Positions 9,485 to 18,943 of a stretch of 64,000 nt of DNA are shown one piece after another. The notes beneath the pieces are model-generated. The model searched no databases. It had not been told where the DNA came from and was given only the letters and a program-made list of their open reading frames with translations. The number at the start of each line of letters is the position of its first letter. The stretch's first letter is position 1. The position numbers and the translations under genes are program-made. This stretch comes from Candidatus Gastranaerophilales bacterium (GTDB lineage Bacteria > Cyanobacteriota > Vampirovibrionia > Gastranaerophilales > Gastranaerophilaceae), in the NCBI GenBank assembly GCA_017461425.1, contig JAFTXY010000001.1, forward strand, positions 1 to 64,000, in the 5' to 3' direction.

Positions 9485-12196
9485 TTAAACACTGTCATCT
9501 ACCAACATATATTTATCCATCAGTGTAACTAATTTGCCTTGATTTGTGAAAACAGCTGAGATTGGTCTATTTTCATATTTATAATACACTGCTATTTTTT
9601 CATTTTTCATAGGAATGATATTTGTAGGTTTTTCAAAATAAATTGTATGCAAAATTGATTTAATTTTTTCAATAGTTTCTTTTGAAGATAATTTATTTAT
9701 GCTTCCAGGTTCTTGCAAAATAAATCTATCAATAAGACGTAATTTAGCATGAGTTGATAAATTAGCAATTCTATTTTCTAGTTCAATATTCCATTCGTCG
9801 TTATTTAAAAAATCAATAAATTCATCTGGCATTGCATGTAATATTCTTGATGAGTTTTCTTTTTCCTCTTGAGAATCGCAAGCCACAAAAGAAGATTTAT
9901 CCAACCCAAGTTCTCTAAAGGTATTAGCGTATGATTCACCTGATTTTGTACAATGATCTAATAATTCCATTGCAATTTGAATTTTCGGAATTCTTCTGTG
10001 CTTTGTTTTGGTTGAATCAGACAAATAAGGAAAATAATTTTCAAAGTCTTGTTTATTTAATAATGCCAAAATTGCAGTATTAGCATTTGTTGAAGCTTTT
10101 TTAGTAGCGAATATTTTATCAAAATTAAGATTTAAAATATTTTGATTATCAATTTTGACCCCTTTAGCATAACTTACAATTAGTTTTCTAGTATCCCTTA
10201 ATTTTCGTAAATACTTTTGAAAATCATAATTTTCTGGCATTGAATTAAGATGAGCTAAAACATTATCAAATTCACCATTTTTATCGGAATATCTTTTTAA
10301 GACAGCTAATATAGAAGATATTTTTGGTATTTTTCTATCAAGCATTGTGTTGATAATTTTTATTAAAGTATCCTCTTCTGTTGATTCTACAAAATCTGCA
10401 AGAGAAGATTTTGAATTTTTTAATATTCCGCTATCAGATAACTGTGTTAATTTTTGCTTTGAAAATTCTAAATCATCTTTATTGCATAAAGCTTTTACGA
10501 CAGCCAAACAAGCCTGCAAATATCTTTCACTTTTTTCATCTGTATCAAAATTAATCTGGTTTTGCGCAAAAAATTCTTTCAATTCTTCATCTGAAGAAAA
10601 ATATGAAGAAAATAAATTTAATTTTTCACGACGATTTTTATATTCTTGGGTATCTCCTTCGGTTTCAATCAAAGCATCTAAAAGAGCAGGTATGTTATTC
10701 ATATTTTCTTGGATTAAATTTCTATATTTTTCAAAAATATCAAAAGCATCTAAGCCAATATAAAAACTTGATTTAGTATCAGCTAGATATTTTGCAATAA
10801 CAGGTTCTACTGTTTCAAATAAAACTTTTTGTTCAAATAAAATATCTTTAACAGGAGTTTTTGTTTTTCGTGAAATATCAATAACATTAATGCTTCTTGA
10901 AAATCTATTAAGCTCAATAAATTCTTTAATTTCATCAGGAGAGTATGTTTTTTTATTAACTCCCATATGTTTAGAATAAAAACTACAGAATGAATCAGAA
11001 TTTTTTATTCCATATTTTTGTACCATAGATGTTATCGTTTTATATGCTTCGATTTCAGATGTTTCATCATCTTGTTTTGCCAAGGCAAATATTTGTGCAA
11101 AATCTTGATATAATTTGCTTGCCTCATGGGGTTTAATGTTTCCGATGAAATCTAATTTTTCTAAAGCTGCATTTTTGTTTTTTATTAAAGCAATTATGCT
11201 TGTATTATCAAGTATTGAAGTTTTGCAAAATTGATTAAACTCATTTATTGAAACATTAGATTTTGCAAGCAGTTTACAAAATTCAATCTGTTCAATAAAA
11301 TCATCACTAGCGTTAAAATATTCGAGGCACTCTGTCGGATATCTTTTAACATCCTTTAACTTTAAGACTAAAGGCGCAATTTCTGAAAATTCCCCTATAC
11401 TTTCGCCATTATTTAATTCATACAAATAATCAATGATGGGTCTTGCTTTTAAGTAAAGCTCTTGCGGTGTGCATTTTAAATCTTTATTTTTATGTATAAC
11501 GTCTTTTAATAACTCAATTTTTTGAGGATATGTATCAATTAGATATTCGGCAGCTTCAATAAAATCAAAACCCGAGTTAAAATCACCGAATTTAGGCATT
11601 AAAAAACGACAACCCATATAAAAATCTGTTGCATCTTGCGCATTACAAGTTTCATACATAAAATTAGCAACACGATTTATTCTTGAAAAATCAGGGCTGG
11701 AAGATTCTTGTTCGGAACGATAAATGTAAAATAAGATTTCAGGATATTTTGATAAACAACTTTTATGCTCTAATTGAGCATATACATCAACAAGTCCTAT
11801 ATAATCATCATGCATGTTTTCAGAAACTTTAGGCTTGCTAACCTCCCTTATAAACATTTCTAAAGATTTAAATGAAGTAATACCAGCTTGCCGTAAAATA
11901 TCTACAATGGTATCTTTCATATAATCTTTATCCATAACTTCGCAAACTGTTTGACACAAATCAGGAATACCATACACCTTTGCAAGTTTTGGAAAATCTT
12001 TTAAATGTTTTTTAGAAAAATAAACAAGCTGATGCAAAATAGAATCAATAGTCTCTTCATTTGATTGAGCTTCACCACAAAATGATACAGGTGTTTTAAC
12101 AAACACGTCAGTAACATTTTCATTTCTAAAATATGTTTGTTTTTGTTTTTCTATTTTATTTTGATAAATAATATTATTTAATGCAGCAATTTTCAT
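9485..12196 (-). CDS. Large helical protein, function unknown
   Basis: This 903-residue protein has no recognised domain. It is strongly helical throughout, with Glu/Lys/Leu-rich segments that could form an alpha-solenoid, and it lacks a signal peptide and membrane segments. The last ~45 residues look beta-rich (a KIAVYYKYENRPISAVF segment, then LVTLMDKYM). Near residue 36 is TPVSFCGEAQ, matching in position and shape the PISYKG motif of the HD protein at 4551-7181. GGATG lies about 10 bases upstream of the ATG, a weak ribosome-binding site. It lies downstream of tcdA on the same strand with a 51-base gap. I cannot assign a role. Confidence 0.6.
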   Translation of the reverse strand: MKIAALNNIIYQNKIEKQKQTYFRNENVTDVFVKTPVSFCGEAQSNEETIDSILHQLVYFSKKHLKDFPKLAKVYGIPDLCQTVCEVMDKDYMKDTIVDILRQAGITSFKSLEMFIREVSKPKVSENMHDDYIGLVDVYAQLEHKSCLSKYPEILFYIYRSEQESSSPDFSRINRVANFMYETCNAQDATDFYMGCRFLMPKFGDFNSGFDFIEAAEYLIDTYPQKIELLKDVIHKNKDLKCTPQELYLKARPIIDYLYELNNGESIGEFSEIAPLVLKLKDVKRYPTECLEYFNASDDFIEQIEFCKLLAKSNVSINEFNQFCKTSILDNTSIIALIKNKNAALEKLDFIGNIKPHEASKLYQDFAQIFALAKQDDETSEIEAYKTITSMVQKYGIKNSDSFCSFYSKHMGVNKKTYSPDEIKEFIELNRFSRSINVIDISRKTKTPVKDILFEQKVLFETVEPVIAKYLADTKSSFYIGLDAFDIFEKYRNLIQENMNNIPALLDALIETEGDTQEYKNRREKLNLFSSYFSSDEELKEFFAQNQINFDTDEKSERYLQACLAVVKALCNKDDLEFSKQKLTQLSDSGILKNSKSSLADFVESTEEDTLIKIINTMLDRKIPKISSILAVLKRYSDKNGEFDNVLAHLNSMPENYDFQKYLRKLRDTRKLIVSYAKGVKIDNQNILNLNFDKIFATKKASTNANTAILALLNKQDFENYFPYLSDSTKTKHRRIPKIQIAMELLDHCTKSGESYANTFRELGLDKSSFVACDSQEEKENSSRILHAMPDEFIDFLNNDEWNIELENRIANLSTHAKLRLIDRFILQEPGSINKLSSKETIEKIKSILHTIYFEKPTNIIPMKNEKIAVYYKYENRPISAVFTNQGKLVTLMDKYMLVDDSV

Positions 12197-12247
12197 ACTT
12201 TATTCATCCGGCAAGCATACAAAACAGCTGAAATAAATTAATTGCTT

Positions 12248-12925
12248 TTAAGTTAAATTTTTAACTACAAAAGAAGCAATAATTAACCCCGCCACAGATG
12301 GGCAGAATGAAATTGAACTAACCGTATTATCATTATTTTTAACAGGATTTTCTTTTGAATATAAAACATCTAATTTTTTAATATTTCTTTTCTTTAATTC
12401 ATTTCGCATAACACGAGCCAATGGACAAACTGATGTTTTATAAATATCAGATATTTCAAATTTTGTTGGATCAAGCTTATTTCCAGTACCCATAGAAGAA
12501 ATAATTTTTTTATTTAATTTATTTGCAAGCTCGATTAATAACAATTTGCTTTTTGTTGAATCTATTGCATCAATAATATAATCATACCCAGATAAATCAA
12601 TTTCTTCTTTTGTATTTTCATCATAAAATAGATTATATTTTTTAATATTGATTTTTGGATTAATATCTAAAATTCTTTTTTCAATAACATCAACTTTATT
12701 TTCGCCAATTGTTGAATGAAGAGCTATAATTTGTCTATTAATATTTGATATTGAAACTTTATCATTATCAACTACATCAATATTTTCAATTCCGCATCTT
12801 GCCAATGCTTCAACAATATATCCTCCAACACCACCAACCCCGAAAACAATAATCTTTTTTGCTTTTAATTTTTCAAAAGCATATAGCCCTATAAGATTAA
12901 TTGTTCTGATGAATTCTTGTTGCAT
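12248..12925 (-). CDS. tcdA: TcdA-like tRNA threonylcarbamoyladenosine dehydratase
   Basis: TcdA (CsdL/YgdL) is an E1-like enzyme that uses ATP to cyclise t6A37 to ct6A37 in ANN-decoding tRNAs. The 225-residue protein shows the Rossmann glycine motif VFGVGGVGGYIVEAL at ~29, the ATP/adenylation residues DNDKVSISNINRQ at ~52-64, DAIDSTKSK at ~120, and the family-typical segment KTSVCPLARVMRNELKK around residue 165. The length is slightly under the E. coli protein. No ThiS/MoaD-like partner is nearby, arguing against a ThiF or MoeB role. Its start is two bases after the upstream acyltransferase stop, so the two are probably cotranslated. Confidence 0.85.
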   Translation of the reverse strand: MQQEFIRTINLIGLYAFEKLKAKKIIVFGVGGVGGYIVEALARCGIENIDVVDNDKVSISNINRQIIALHSTIGENKVDVIEKRILDINPKINIKKYNLFYDENTKEEIDLSGYDYIIDAIDSTKSKLLLIELANKLNKKIISSMGTGNKLDPTKFEISDIYKTSVCPLARVMRNELKKRNIKKLDVLYSKENPVKNNDNTVSSISFCPSVAGLIIASFVVKNLT

Positions 12926-12927
12926 TG

Positions 12928-14043
12928 TTAAATTCCAAAAAATTTCCTTGTATTGATATCTTTATTGAATTTCAAAAGAATATTTTTTGCAACAAACAAA
13001 GAAAGCAAAGATATAATAGCAACAGAAATAAATCTAGCACAAATAACCATAAAAGTGGTCAAATAACTATTATTGATAATGGGAGCAACGGTTGGCAAAT
13101 TAAAAATTTGGTTATATGCATAAAACCAATACCAATGAACAAAAAATAACCCAAAGCTATATTTTGCAATGAAATCCAATGTAGCGTTTGTTTTTTTATG
13201 AGAAAGAATAAAATCATCATAATGCTTCAAATAAGCTAAAACTAGCATGGTCAAAAATATTTTTGAAATTGTGAAATTTGAATATTGATATTTATATTGC
13301 GCATATATATCAAGAACCGACAAACCAATCATCAAAATCCATAACAAAAATCTTTTATCATAAAATTTGTCAATAATATTTTTATTAGCACTACAATACA
13401 TTCCAAATACATAAAGTGCTAAAAAATGAACAAAATTCAACAAAATATAGCGAACATACACCCAATATTTTGTTAAATAATCAAGTCCGATAGTGCTTTC
13501 ATATTCCGCAACTCCTCTTGGAACAAGAATTGTTATTAAAAATAATACAGGTAATAACTTATATAAAATTCCTTTTTTTTCTAACTTTAAAAATAACCAA
13601 GAAAACAAGAAGAAAATAATTATCATTGGAATAAACCAAGTTGGAACATTATGAACTCTGCCTATTGTAATATGCAAAGGAATTTGAATTAAAGCGCCCA
13701 ACCCTGCAAAAGAATTTTTATATGAAACAGGACACAATAAACACAAAATAATACCAGGTATTGAAACAATTAAATAAGGCATTATAACATTAGTCCATTT
13801 TTTAGACATATAATTTTTAAATTCATATTTTGCGGATAAATGTTGAAACAAAAAACCAGAAATAAAAATAAACAAAGCTGTTCCACCACATATAATTTCG
13901 CAATTTACAATATGAGCCAAGCTCTTTGCTTCGCCAAATTGCATTGTATGTCCCATAATAATTAATAAAATCGCCAGCCCACGAAAAACATTAATGTAAT
14001 TTAAAATTTTTGTTTTTTTAATTTGTTGAGTATTGTTTTCCAT
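12928..14043 (-). CDS. Acyltransferase-3 family membrane protein
   Basis: A 371-residue integral membrane protein with about ten hydrophobic helices. The N-terminal YINVFRGLAILLIIMGHT carries the R...H signature of the acyltransferase-3 (OafA/NodX/WecH) family, and LFIFISGFLF follows at residues ~75-84. Family members transfer acyl groups to sugars of surface polysaccharide or peptidoglycan at the inner membrane. Acceptor and donor cannot be read here. GAGGAAAA before the ATG supports the start. It follows the GH13 gene by nine bases on the same strand, so the glycan-related genes from 18 kb down to 12.9 kb may be one transcript. Confidence 0.85.
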   Translation of the reverse strand: MENNTQQIKKTKILNYINVFRGLAILLIIMGHTMQFGEAKSLAHIVNCEIICGGTALFIFISGFLFQHLSAKYEFKNYMSKKWTNVIMPYLIVSIPGIILCLLCPVSYKNSFAGLGALIQIPLHITIGRVHNVPTWFIPMIIIFFLFSWLFLKLEKKGILYKLLPVLFLITILVPRGVAEYESTIGLDYLTKYWVYVRYILLNFVHFLALYVFGMYCSANKNIIDKFYDKRFLLWILMIGLSVLDIYAQYKYQYSNFTISKIFLTMLVLAYLKHYDDFILSHKKTNATLDFIAKYSFGLFFVHWYWFYAYNQIFNLPTVAPIINNSYLTTFMVICARFISVAIISLLSLFVAKNILLKFNKDINTRKFFGI

Positions 14044-14052
14044 TTTTCCTCA

Positions 14053-16074
14053 CTATAATTCAAGCCATAAAACTTGATAAGGCGCAACTCTAAGGTGCAT
14101 TGTTCTATTTTGCAGAGAAATATTCACTTTTATATTATCGTTATTTACCAAATTTTTAAGCGTTGTAATTTTGCCTTTGTTTTTAAAAATAATATTTGGT
14201 GACAAACTTATTTCGGCAACTATTTTTTCTGAAGACAGATTATTTATAACAAGAATTTGTTGTTCTTTATTTTTTCTTAAATATGCGAAATTGCTTTTGT
14301 GTTTTGTTTTTAATATTTCAAAATCACCATCAGACATAACAGGAAGTTTTTTTCTTAAAGCTATTAAGTTTCTAACTTTTTTATAAACTTTAGAATTAAA
14401 TTCATAATAGCCTTTTGTTGAACCATAAAACAATTTTTCAGGAACGCTTCCTCTGTGTATATCTCTTGAATCAAAAGCAGATAAAAGATTTGATAAACCT
14501 TTTGACTTTTCTCTTAATTTTGCTGATTGTTTTGCATTTTCATAATTATTTGCAACTCCAACTTCATCCCCATAGTATATAATTGGGATACCTTTCATAG
14601 ATAATAATATTGAAAATGCTGTTTCAATTCTATTTGGATTTTTATCTAGAAAATTTGCTAATCGCCCAGAAACACCAAAACCTTTTCTAAAACTAGCACC
14701 CTTAGAAACTAAGTCATCAAAAATAATTTCTCTAATTTCTGGAGTCACCATTTCAAGAGTTAATTCATCATGGACCCTTAAAAATACGCCCCAAGTAGCA
14801 GTTTTAGGAATATCAGGGGTGTTTTTATACGCATCAATAAAATATTTTTTATCTTCAGTAATTAAACTTGCCCAAATAGCAGGCATTAAAGGAAAATGAT
14901 ATGCAATTTGAGCCTCTGATGTTCTTATTAGATTTTTATTTTGATTATCAATTAAAACATCAACTTCTCTTTCTTTTCCAAAATAAGGAAGGATATCTTT
15001 TGGAGTTTGACAAGCCTCAACCTGAATTACGCTTGATGGTGCTGTTAATTGAATATAATTACTTAATAAAGTTATTATTTTATGGGTATTTGGTTGATTT
15101 TCTGCGTTTGTGCCAGCATCTTTAGATAAATATGGAATCGCATCCATTCTAAAAATATCTATTCCAAGATTTGTCCATTTAGAAATCGTTTCTAATTCAT
15201 AATATAAAACTTCAGGATTATACCAATTTATGTCCAGTTGAAACGGATAAAATGTATGGTATAAATAATATTCTTTGTTATTTACAACAACTTTTCTGTA
15301 GTTTGTTTCTGTATTTTCAGGAAAAATTATTCTTCTTTTTGAAATACTTCCATCATCTTCTTTATATTCAACAACAGTGCCTAATTTTTCATCCTGATAT
15401 CTTTTATATTCAGGCATTTTTTCTTTGTATATAAAATATTCAAGAGCGCTTTCATCCCCTTGTTCAAGTTTTTTAAACCAATTATGATTGTCTGATAAAT
15501 GATTTAAAACCAAATCTGCTTTTATTTTAAATTTTCTGCTTTTAGCTTGTTTGACAAACTCTCTAAATTCGACCATTCCGCCTAAATCATTTCTGACACT
15601 TTGAGGATTTTTTACATCAAAACCAGCATCTTTCATTGGGCTATCAGCAAATGGCAGCATATATAAAGTTGTTACACCTAAATCTTCAAGATAATCAAGC
15701 ATTTTTGTAACATCTTTAAATGTGTTTTTTTCTTCATCAGTTACCACACCAAACTGATCAACATAAAACATATAGATAATTTCATCTTTATACCAGTCAT
15801 CTTTTCTTGTTTTATCTTGGTCAATTAAATTTTGAGGTCTTGAAGAAATAGCATTTTGCGCTAATAAAAGAACTTTTTCATATATTTCTTGTGCGCCAAT
15901 TTTGCCATATTGTTTTGAATATAAATCAAAAATCGACTCTTTTATTTCTTTTTTAATTTTTGAAGTTGTTTCAATATTTTGCGTTTGAATAATATTTTTA
16001 TCTTTATCAACTTGCGCATATACTGGAAAAACAAATATTATGAACGCAAACAAAAATAAGAACATTTTTTTCAT
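14053..16074 (-). CDS. Secreted GH13 alpha-amylase-family enzyme, trehalose-synthase-like
   Basis: A 673-residue glycoside hydrolase family 13 protein. The ATG at 16074 gives a clean Sec signal peptide (MKKMFLFLFAFIIFVFPVYA, cleavage after AYA-like VYA), so it is probably periplasmic. The four GH13 regions are visible: ADLVLNH (~186-192), FRMDA with the nucleophile Asp ~311, QVEA with the acid/base Glu ~353, and FLRVHDELTLE with the transition-state Asp ~436. The FLR-HDELTLE form and the GIPIIYYGDEVG stretch are closest to trehalose synthase/amylosucrase-like members. A small beta domain ends the protein. Transglycosylation versus hydrolysis cannot be decided. A -10-like TATAAT lies nine bases upstream. 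Confidence 0.85.
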   Translation of the reverse strand: MKKMFLFLFAFIIFVFPVYAQVDKDKNIIQTQNIETTSKIKKEIKESIFDLYSKQYGKIGAQEIYEKVLLLAQNAISSRPQNLIDQDKTRKDDWYKDEIIYMFYVDQFGVVTDEEKNTFKDVTKMLDYLEDLGVTTLYMLPFADSPMKDAGFDVKNPQSVRNDLGGMVEFREFVKQAKSRKFKIKADLVLNHLSDNHNWFKKLEQGDESALEYFIYKEKMPEYKRYQDEKLGTVVEYKEDDGSISKRRIIFPENTETNYRKVVVNNKEYYLYHTFYPFQLDINWYNPEVLYYELETISKWTNLGIDIFRMDAIPYLSKDAGTNAENQPNTHKIITLLSNYIQLTAPSSVIQVEACQTPKDILPYFGKEREVDVLIDNQNKNLIRTSEAQIAYHFPLMPAIWASLITEDKKYFIDAYKNTPDIPKTATWGVFLRVHDELTLEMVTPEIREIIFDDLVSKGASFRKGFGVSGRLANFLDKNPNRIETAFSILLSMKGIPIIYYGDEVGVANNYENAKQSAKLREKSKGLSNLLSAFDSRDIHRGSVPEKLFYGSTKGYYEFNSKVYKKVRNLIALRKKLPVMSDGDFEILKTKHKSNFAYLRKNKEQQILVINNLSSEKIVAEISLSPNIIFKNKGKITTLKNLVNNDNIKVNISLQNRTMHLRVAPYQVLWLEL

Positions 16075-16127
16075 AACAAAAAAATTATATATTAAACCCA
16101 AATTATAACAACCTTATGTTAAGTTTT

Positions 16128-17984
16128 TTAATCCTCAATATATATCAATGACTTATCTGAAATTATCCCACCAATTACACTTGGATATATATTTTTAATT
16201 TTTTGCCTAATAGCATAAATTGTTAATGGGGCATACAGATACACAAGCGGATTTTGTTGAGCAATAATTTCTTGATACCTGTCATAATATTTTTTTCTTT
16301 TATTAAAATCTAATTCAAGAGCACCTTTTTTGAATATTTCTTCTAATTCAATTTCAAAATCCAAAACTTTATCAGAAGATTTTAAATCATTCGGAGTTCT
16401 TTTATTGAAAATATGTAATGCTCCATTTGGAGTCCAGACATTATAACCAGAATTTGGCTCAAGTATATTTGATGTTAAAGCTAAAATTATACAATCAAAA
16501 TTAACTTCATTTGTAATTTTATTTACAAGACTATTAAATTCAATTGGTTTAAAATTGATTTTTATCCCTAATTTTTCTAAATCTTGTTTTATAGAAACGC
16601 CAGCTGCCTCTCTTTGGGTGTTGCCAGCGTTGGTTAAAAGCTCTAGCTCAACTTTGTTTCCATATTTATCAAAAAGCTGATCATTTTTATAATAAAAACC
16701 ACTTTTTTTAAGTAAAGATTTAGCATAATCAAGATTTTGCGAATGCCCTTTTGCAACTTTTTGATTTAAAAACCTACTTAATATTGGTTCAGAGCTATGT
16801 AAAGGACTTGCAAGTCCAGAAAAAACATTTAAAATTAAATCCTGTCTATCAATAGCCCAATCTATCGCACTTCTAAAGTTTTTATCTTGAAGCCATTTTT
16901 GTTTTATTGGATTAACATAATATTTTCCATCTTTATTTTTTCTATTATTTAAATTGAAAAGCATAAAAGTCGTATTAGTAGATGGTCCAAGATTATATAA
17001 ATCAAAATCACTATGTTTTTTTAATTCTCTATAACGATTTAATAATGAACCATTTACAGCTAATAAATCAATTTCGCCAGACTCAAATTTTAGAGTTTGA
17101 TTATTTAAATCTCCAGTAATAATATTTACCCATTTATCAATATAAGGAAGATGTTCATTATTTTTATTTAATAAATAATAATTTGGATTTTTAACAAAAA
17201 CAACCCTTTGAGATGGCACATATTCTTTTAATTTAAATGCACCAGATATAACTAATTTTTCAGGCTTTACATCAACTCCCTGAAAAGAAAGAAAATAGTT
17301 AGCGCCTTTTTTGGTAACAGGTTCAAAAATATGCTTTGGCAATATTGAAGCAGATAAATTTCTTAAAAATGGCGCAAATGGTTTTGGAGTTGTAAATTTT
17401 ATAGTGTATTTATCAATTTTTTCAATTTTAGGCAATTTTCCATCTATTAACAACACATCTCTTGAAGAACCATCACCAAATCCTTCAAAAATAACCGTGT
17501 TATATGTAAAATAGACATCATCAGCTGTTATCTCTTTACCATCTGACCATTTCAGTCCTTTGCGTAATTTTATAATATATGTTTTTTTGTCTTCTTTTAT
17601 TTTGAAACTTTTAGCAAGTTTTGGAATAACTTCACCATTAAACGGATTTGTTGTTAATAAGCCATCATACATAATAGAAGCAAGTTCACTACTTGTGGCA
17701 TCATTTGAGTTATACGGGTTAAAAGTTTTTGGATCACCCATAATACTATCTTTTAAAACTCCGCCAAATTTTCCAATCGGTGCTTGAGTTTGAAGATAAT
17801 CGATTCCGTTAATTGTAATATTTTTAGGAGAATCTAATTCTTGATTAGGCGTCAATAATTCTTCATAATTTTGAGTATTAACCGTGTCAAAACCGTAATC
17901 TTTTTTAAATACTAATTTTAATAATAAAAACAATAATAAAAGAGAGAAAATTATTATTAAGATATTGTAAGCATGTTTTTTCAT
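16128..17984 (-). CDS. ABC-type peptide/oligosaccharide substrate-binding protein (SBP_bac_5)
   Basis: A 618-residue extracytoplasmic solute-binding protein of the cluster-C (OppA/DppA/NikA) family. After a hydrophobic N-terminal segment (ILIIIFSLLLLFLLLKLVF) with no lipobox Cys, the mature domain has GGVLKDSIMGDPKTFNPYNS, ASIMYDGLL, the signature KLRKGLKWSDGKEITADDVYFT at about residue 155-176, and an NNRKNKDGK...FRSAIDWAIDRQ stretch. The N-terminus therefore acts as an uncleaved anchor or noncanonical signal. The ATG at 17984 is chosen because the 81 codons upstream run through the divergent rfbD promoter and start. No permease or ATPase genes are adjacent. The GH13 gene follows after 53 bases. 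Confidence 0.88.
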   Translation of the reverse strand: MKKHAYNILIIIFSLLLLFLLLKLVFKKDYGFDTVNTQNYEELLTPNQELDSPKNITINGIDYLQTQAPIGKFGGVLKDSIMGDPKTFNPYNSNDATSSELASIMYDGLLTTNPFNGEVIPKLAKSFKIKEDKKTYIIKLRKGLKWSDGKEITADDVYFTYNTVIFEGFGDGSSRDVLLIDGKLPKIEKIDKYTIKFTTPKPFAPFLRNLSASILPKHIFEPVTKKGANYFLSFQGVDVKPEKLVISGAFKLKEYVPSQRVVFVKNPNYYLLNKNNEHLPYIDKWVNIITGDLNNQTLKFESGEIDLLAVNGSLLNRYRELKKHSDFDLYNLGPSTNTTFMLFNLNNRKNKDGKYYVNPIKQKWLQDKNFRSAIDWAIDRQDLILNVFSGLASPLHSSEPILSRFLNQKVAKGHSQNLDYAKSLLKKSGFYYKNDQLFDKYGNKVELELLTNAGNTQREAAGVSIKQDLEKLGIKINFKPIEFNSLVNKITNEVNFDCIILALTSNILEPNSGYNVWTPNGALHIFNKRTPNDLKSSDKVLDFEIELEEIFKKGALELDFNKRKKYYDRYQEIIAQQNPLVYLYAPLTIYAIRQKIKNIYPSVIGGIISDKSLIYIED

Positions 17985-18063
17985 ATTATTGATTTTATCA
18001 TAATTAAATGATATAAAAAGTCTTAAGTAGATTAATTTTCTATATAATGAGGATGAATTATTA

Positions 18064-18882
18064 ATGAGAATTTTGGTTACAGGCTCGTCGGGTTTATTGG
18101 GTAAATCATTATGCCCAATGCTGGACAACGAAGGATGGCAATATTGGGCCTGCAATTCAAAAATTTTTGATATAACAAACACAAAAATGGTTAATGAAAT
18201 TATGAATAAAATTTCATTAGATTTCATTATTCATTTAGCAGGATATACAAATATAGACCAAGCAGAAGACAATCCCGAACTTGCTTTTAATGTTAATCAA
18301 TTAGGTACAAGAAATATTGCACACATTGCAAAAAAACATAACATTCCTATTTTATACGTTAGCACAGACAATGTTTTTGATGGCACATCAGAAACACCAT
18401 ATAAACCAACAGATGCAACAAATCCTATAAACACATATGGAAAATCAAAACTTGCAGGTGAAAAAGAAATTATAAAAGCCACTAAAAAACATTATATTCT
18501 AAGAACATCTTGGCTATATGGTGCTGGCGGATACGTTGATGCAATGCTAACTTTTTCTAACTTCAGAAAAGAGATTTCTGTTGTAAATGATCAAATTGGA
18601 TGTCCCACTTGGACAGATGATATCTCAAGAAAAATTGTTGAAATTATAAAAGAAAATAAACCATACGGAATTTATCATGTTAGCTCTTCTGGAAGCGCTT
18701 CTTGGGCTGATTTCACAAAGAAAATATTTGAAATCAAAAAAAGAAACGTAGAAGTTTTATCTATAGATAAAAGTGATTTCCCTCGCCCTGCCTTGCGTCC
18801 AAAATATTGTGTTTTAGATAGTGAAAATGCATTACCAAATTGGGAAAATTCCCTAGAAGAATATTTAACAAATAAAAACTAA
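18064..18882 (+). CDS. rfbD: RfbD-like dTDP-4-dehydrorhamnose reductase
   Basis: A 272-residue extended-SDR enzyme of the RmlD type, which reduces dTDP-4-keto-rhamnose with NAD(P)H to dTDP-L-rhamnose for surface polysaccharide. The N-terminus has the Rossmann motif VTGSSGLLGKSL. STDNVFDG at ~98 matches the family STDYVFDG with Asn for Tyr, and the catalytic YGKSK is at ~128. The C-terminus holds RPALRPKYCVLD, the usual RmlD sugar-binding end. GAGGA 10 bases upstream supports the ATG. rfbA, rfbB and rfbC are not in the window. A different 4-keto sugar reductase is possible. It is divergent from the solute-binding protein gene and followed by manC. Confidence 0.85.
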   Translation: MRILVTGSSGLLGKSLCPMLDNEGWQYWACNSKIFDITNTKMVNEIMNKISLDFIIHLAGYTNIDQAEDNPELAFNVNQLGTRNIAHIAKKHNIPILYVSTDNVFDGTSETPYKPTDATNPINTYGKSKLAGEKEIIKATKKHYILRTSWLYGAGGYVDAMLTFSNFRKEISVVNDQIGCPTWTDDISRKIVEIIKENKPYGIYHVSSSGSASWADFTKKIFEIKKRNVEVLSIDKSDFPRPALRPKYCVLDSENALPNWENSLEEYLTNKN

Positions 18883-18912
18883 TTGTCATGCCTTTTTACT
18901 TTATTGTATAAT
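18883..18912 (+). promoter_or_regulatory. Sigma-70-type promoter of manC
   Basis: TTGTCA at 18883-18888 and TATAAT at 18907-18912 are separated by 18 bases, starting at the rfbD stop codon. A strong Shine-Dalgarno sequence GTGGAGG lies eight bases before the manC ATG. manC therefore has its own promoter even though it follows rfbD closely. Confidence 0.7.
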
Positions 18913-18943
18913 TAACACATCAAATAATTGTGGAGGTTAATTT

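Noticed and set aside
12248-12925. ThiF or MoeB (thiamine or molybdopterin E1 enzyme)
   Set aside because: The C-terminal segment fits TcdA, and there is no ThiS/MoaD or other cofactor gene nearby.
18020-18063. Promoter of rfbD at TATAAT 18043-18048
   Set aside because: The predicted transcript would start at or after the Shine-Dalgarno site (18049-18053) and no -35 element is visible, so I did not list it.
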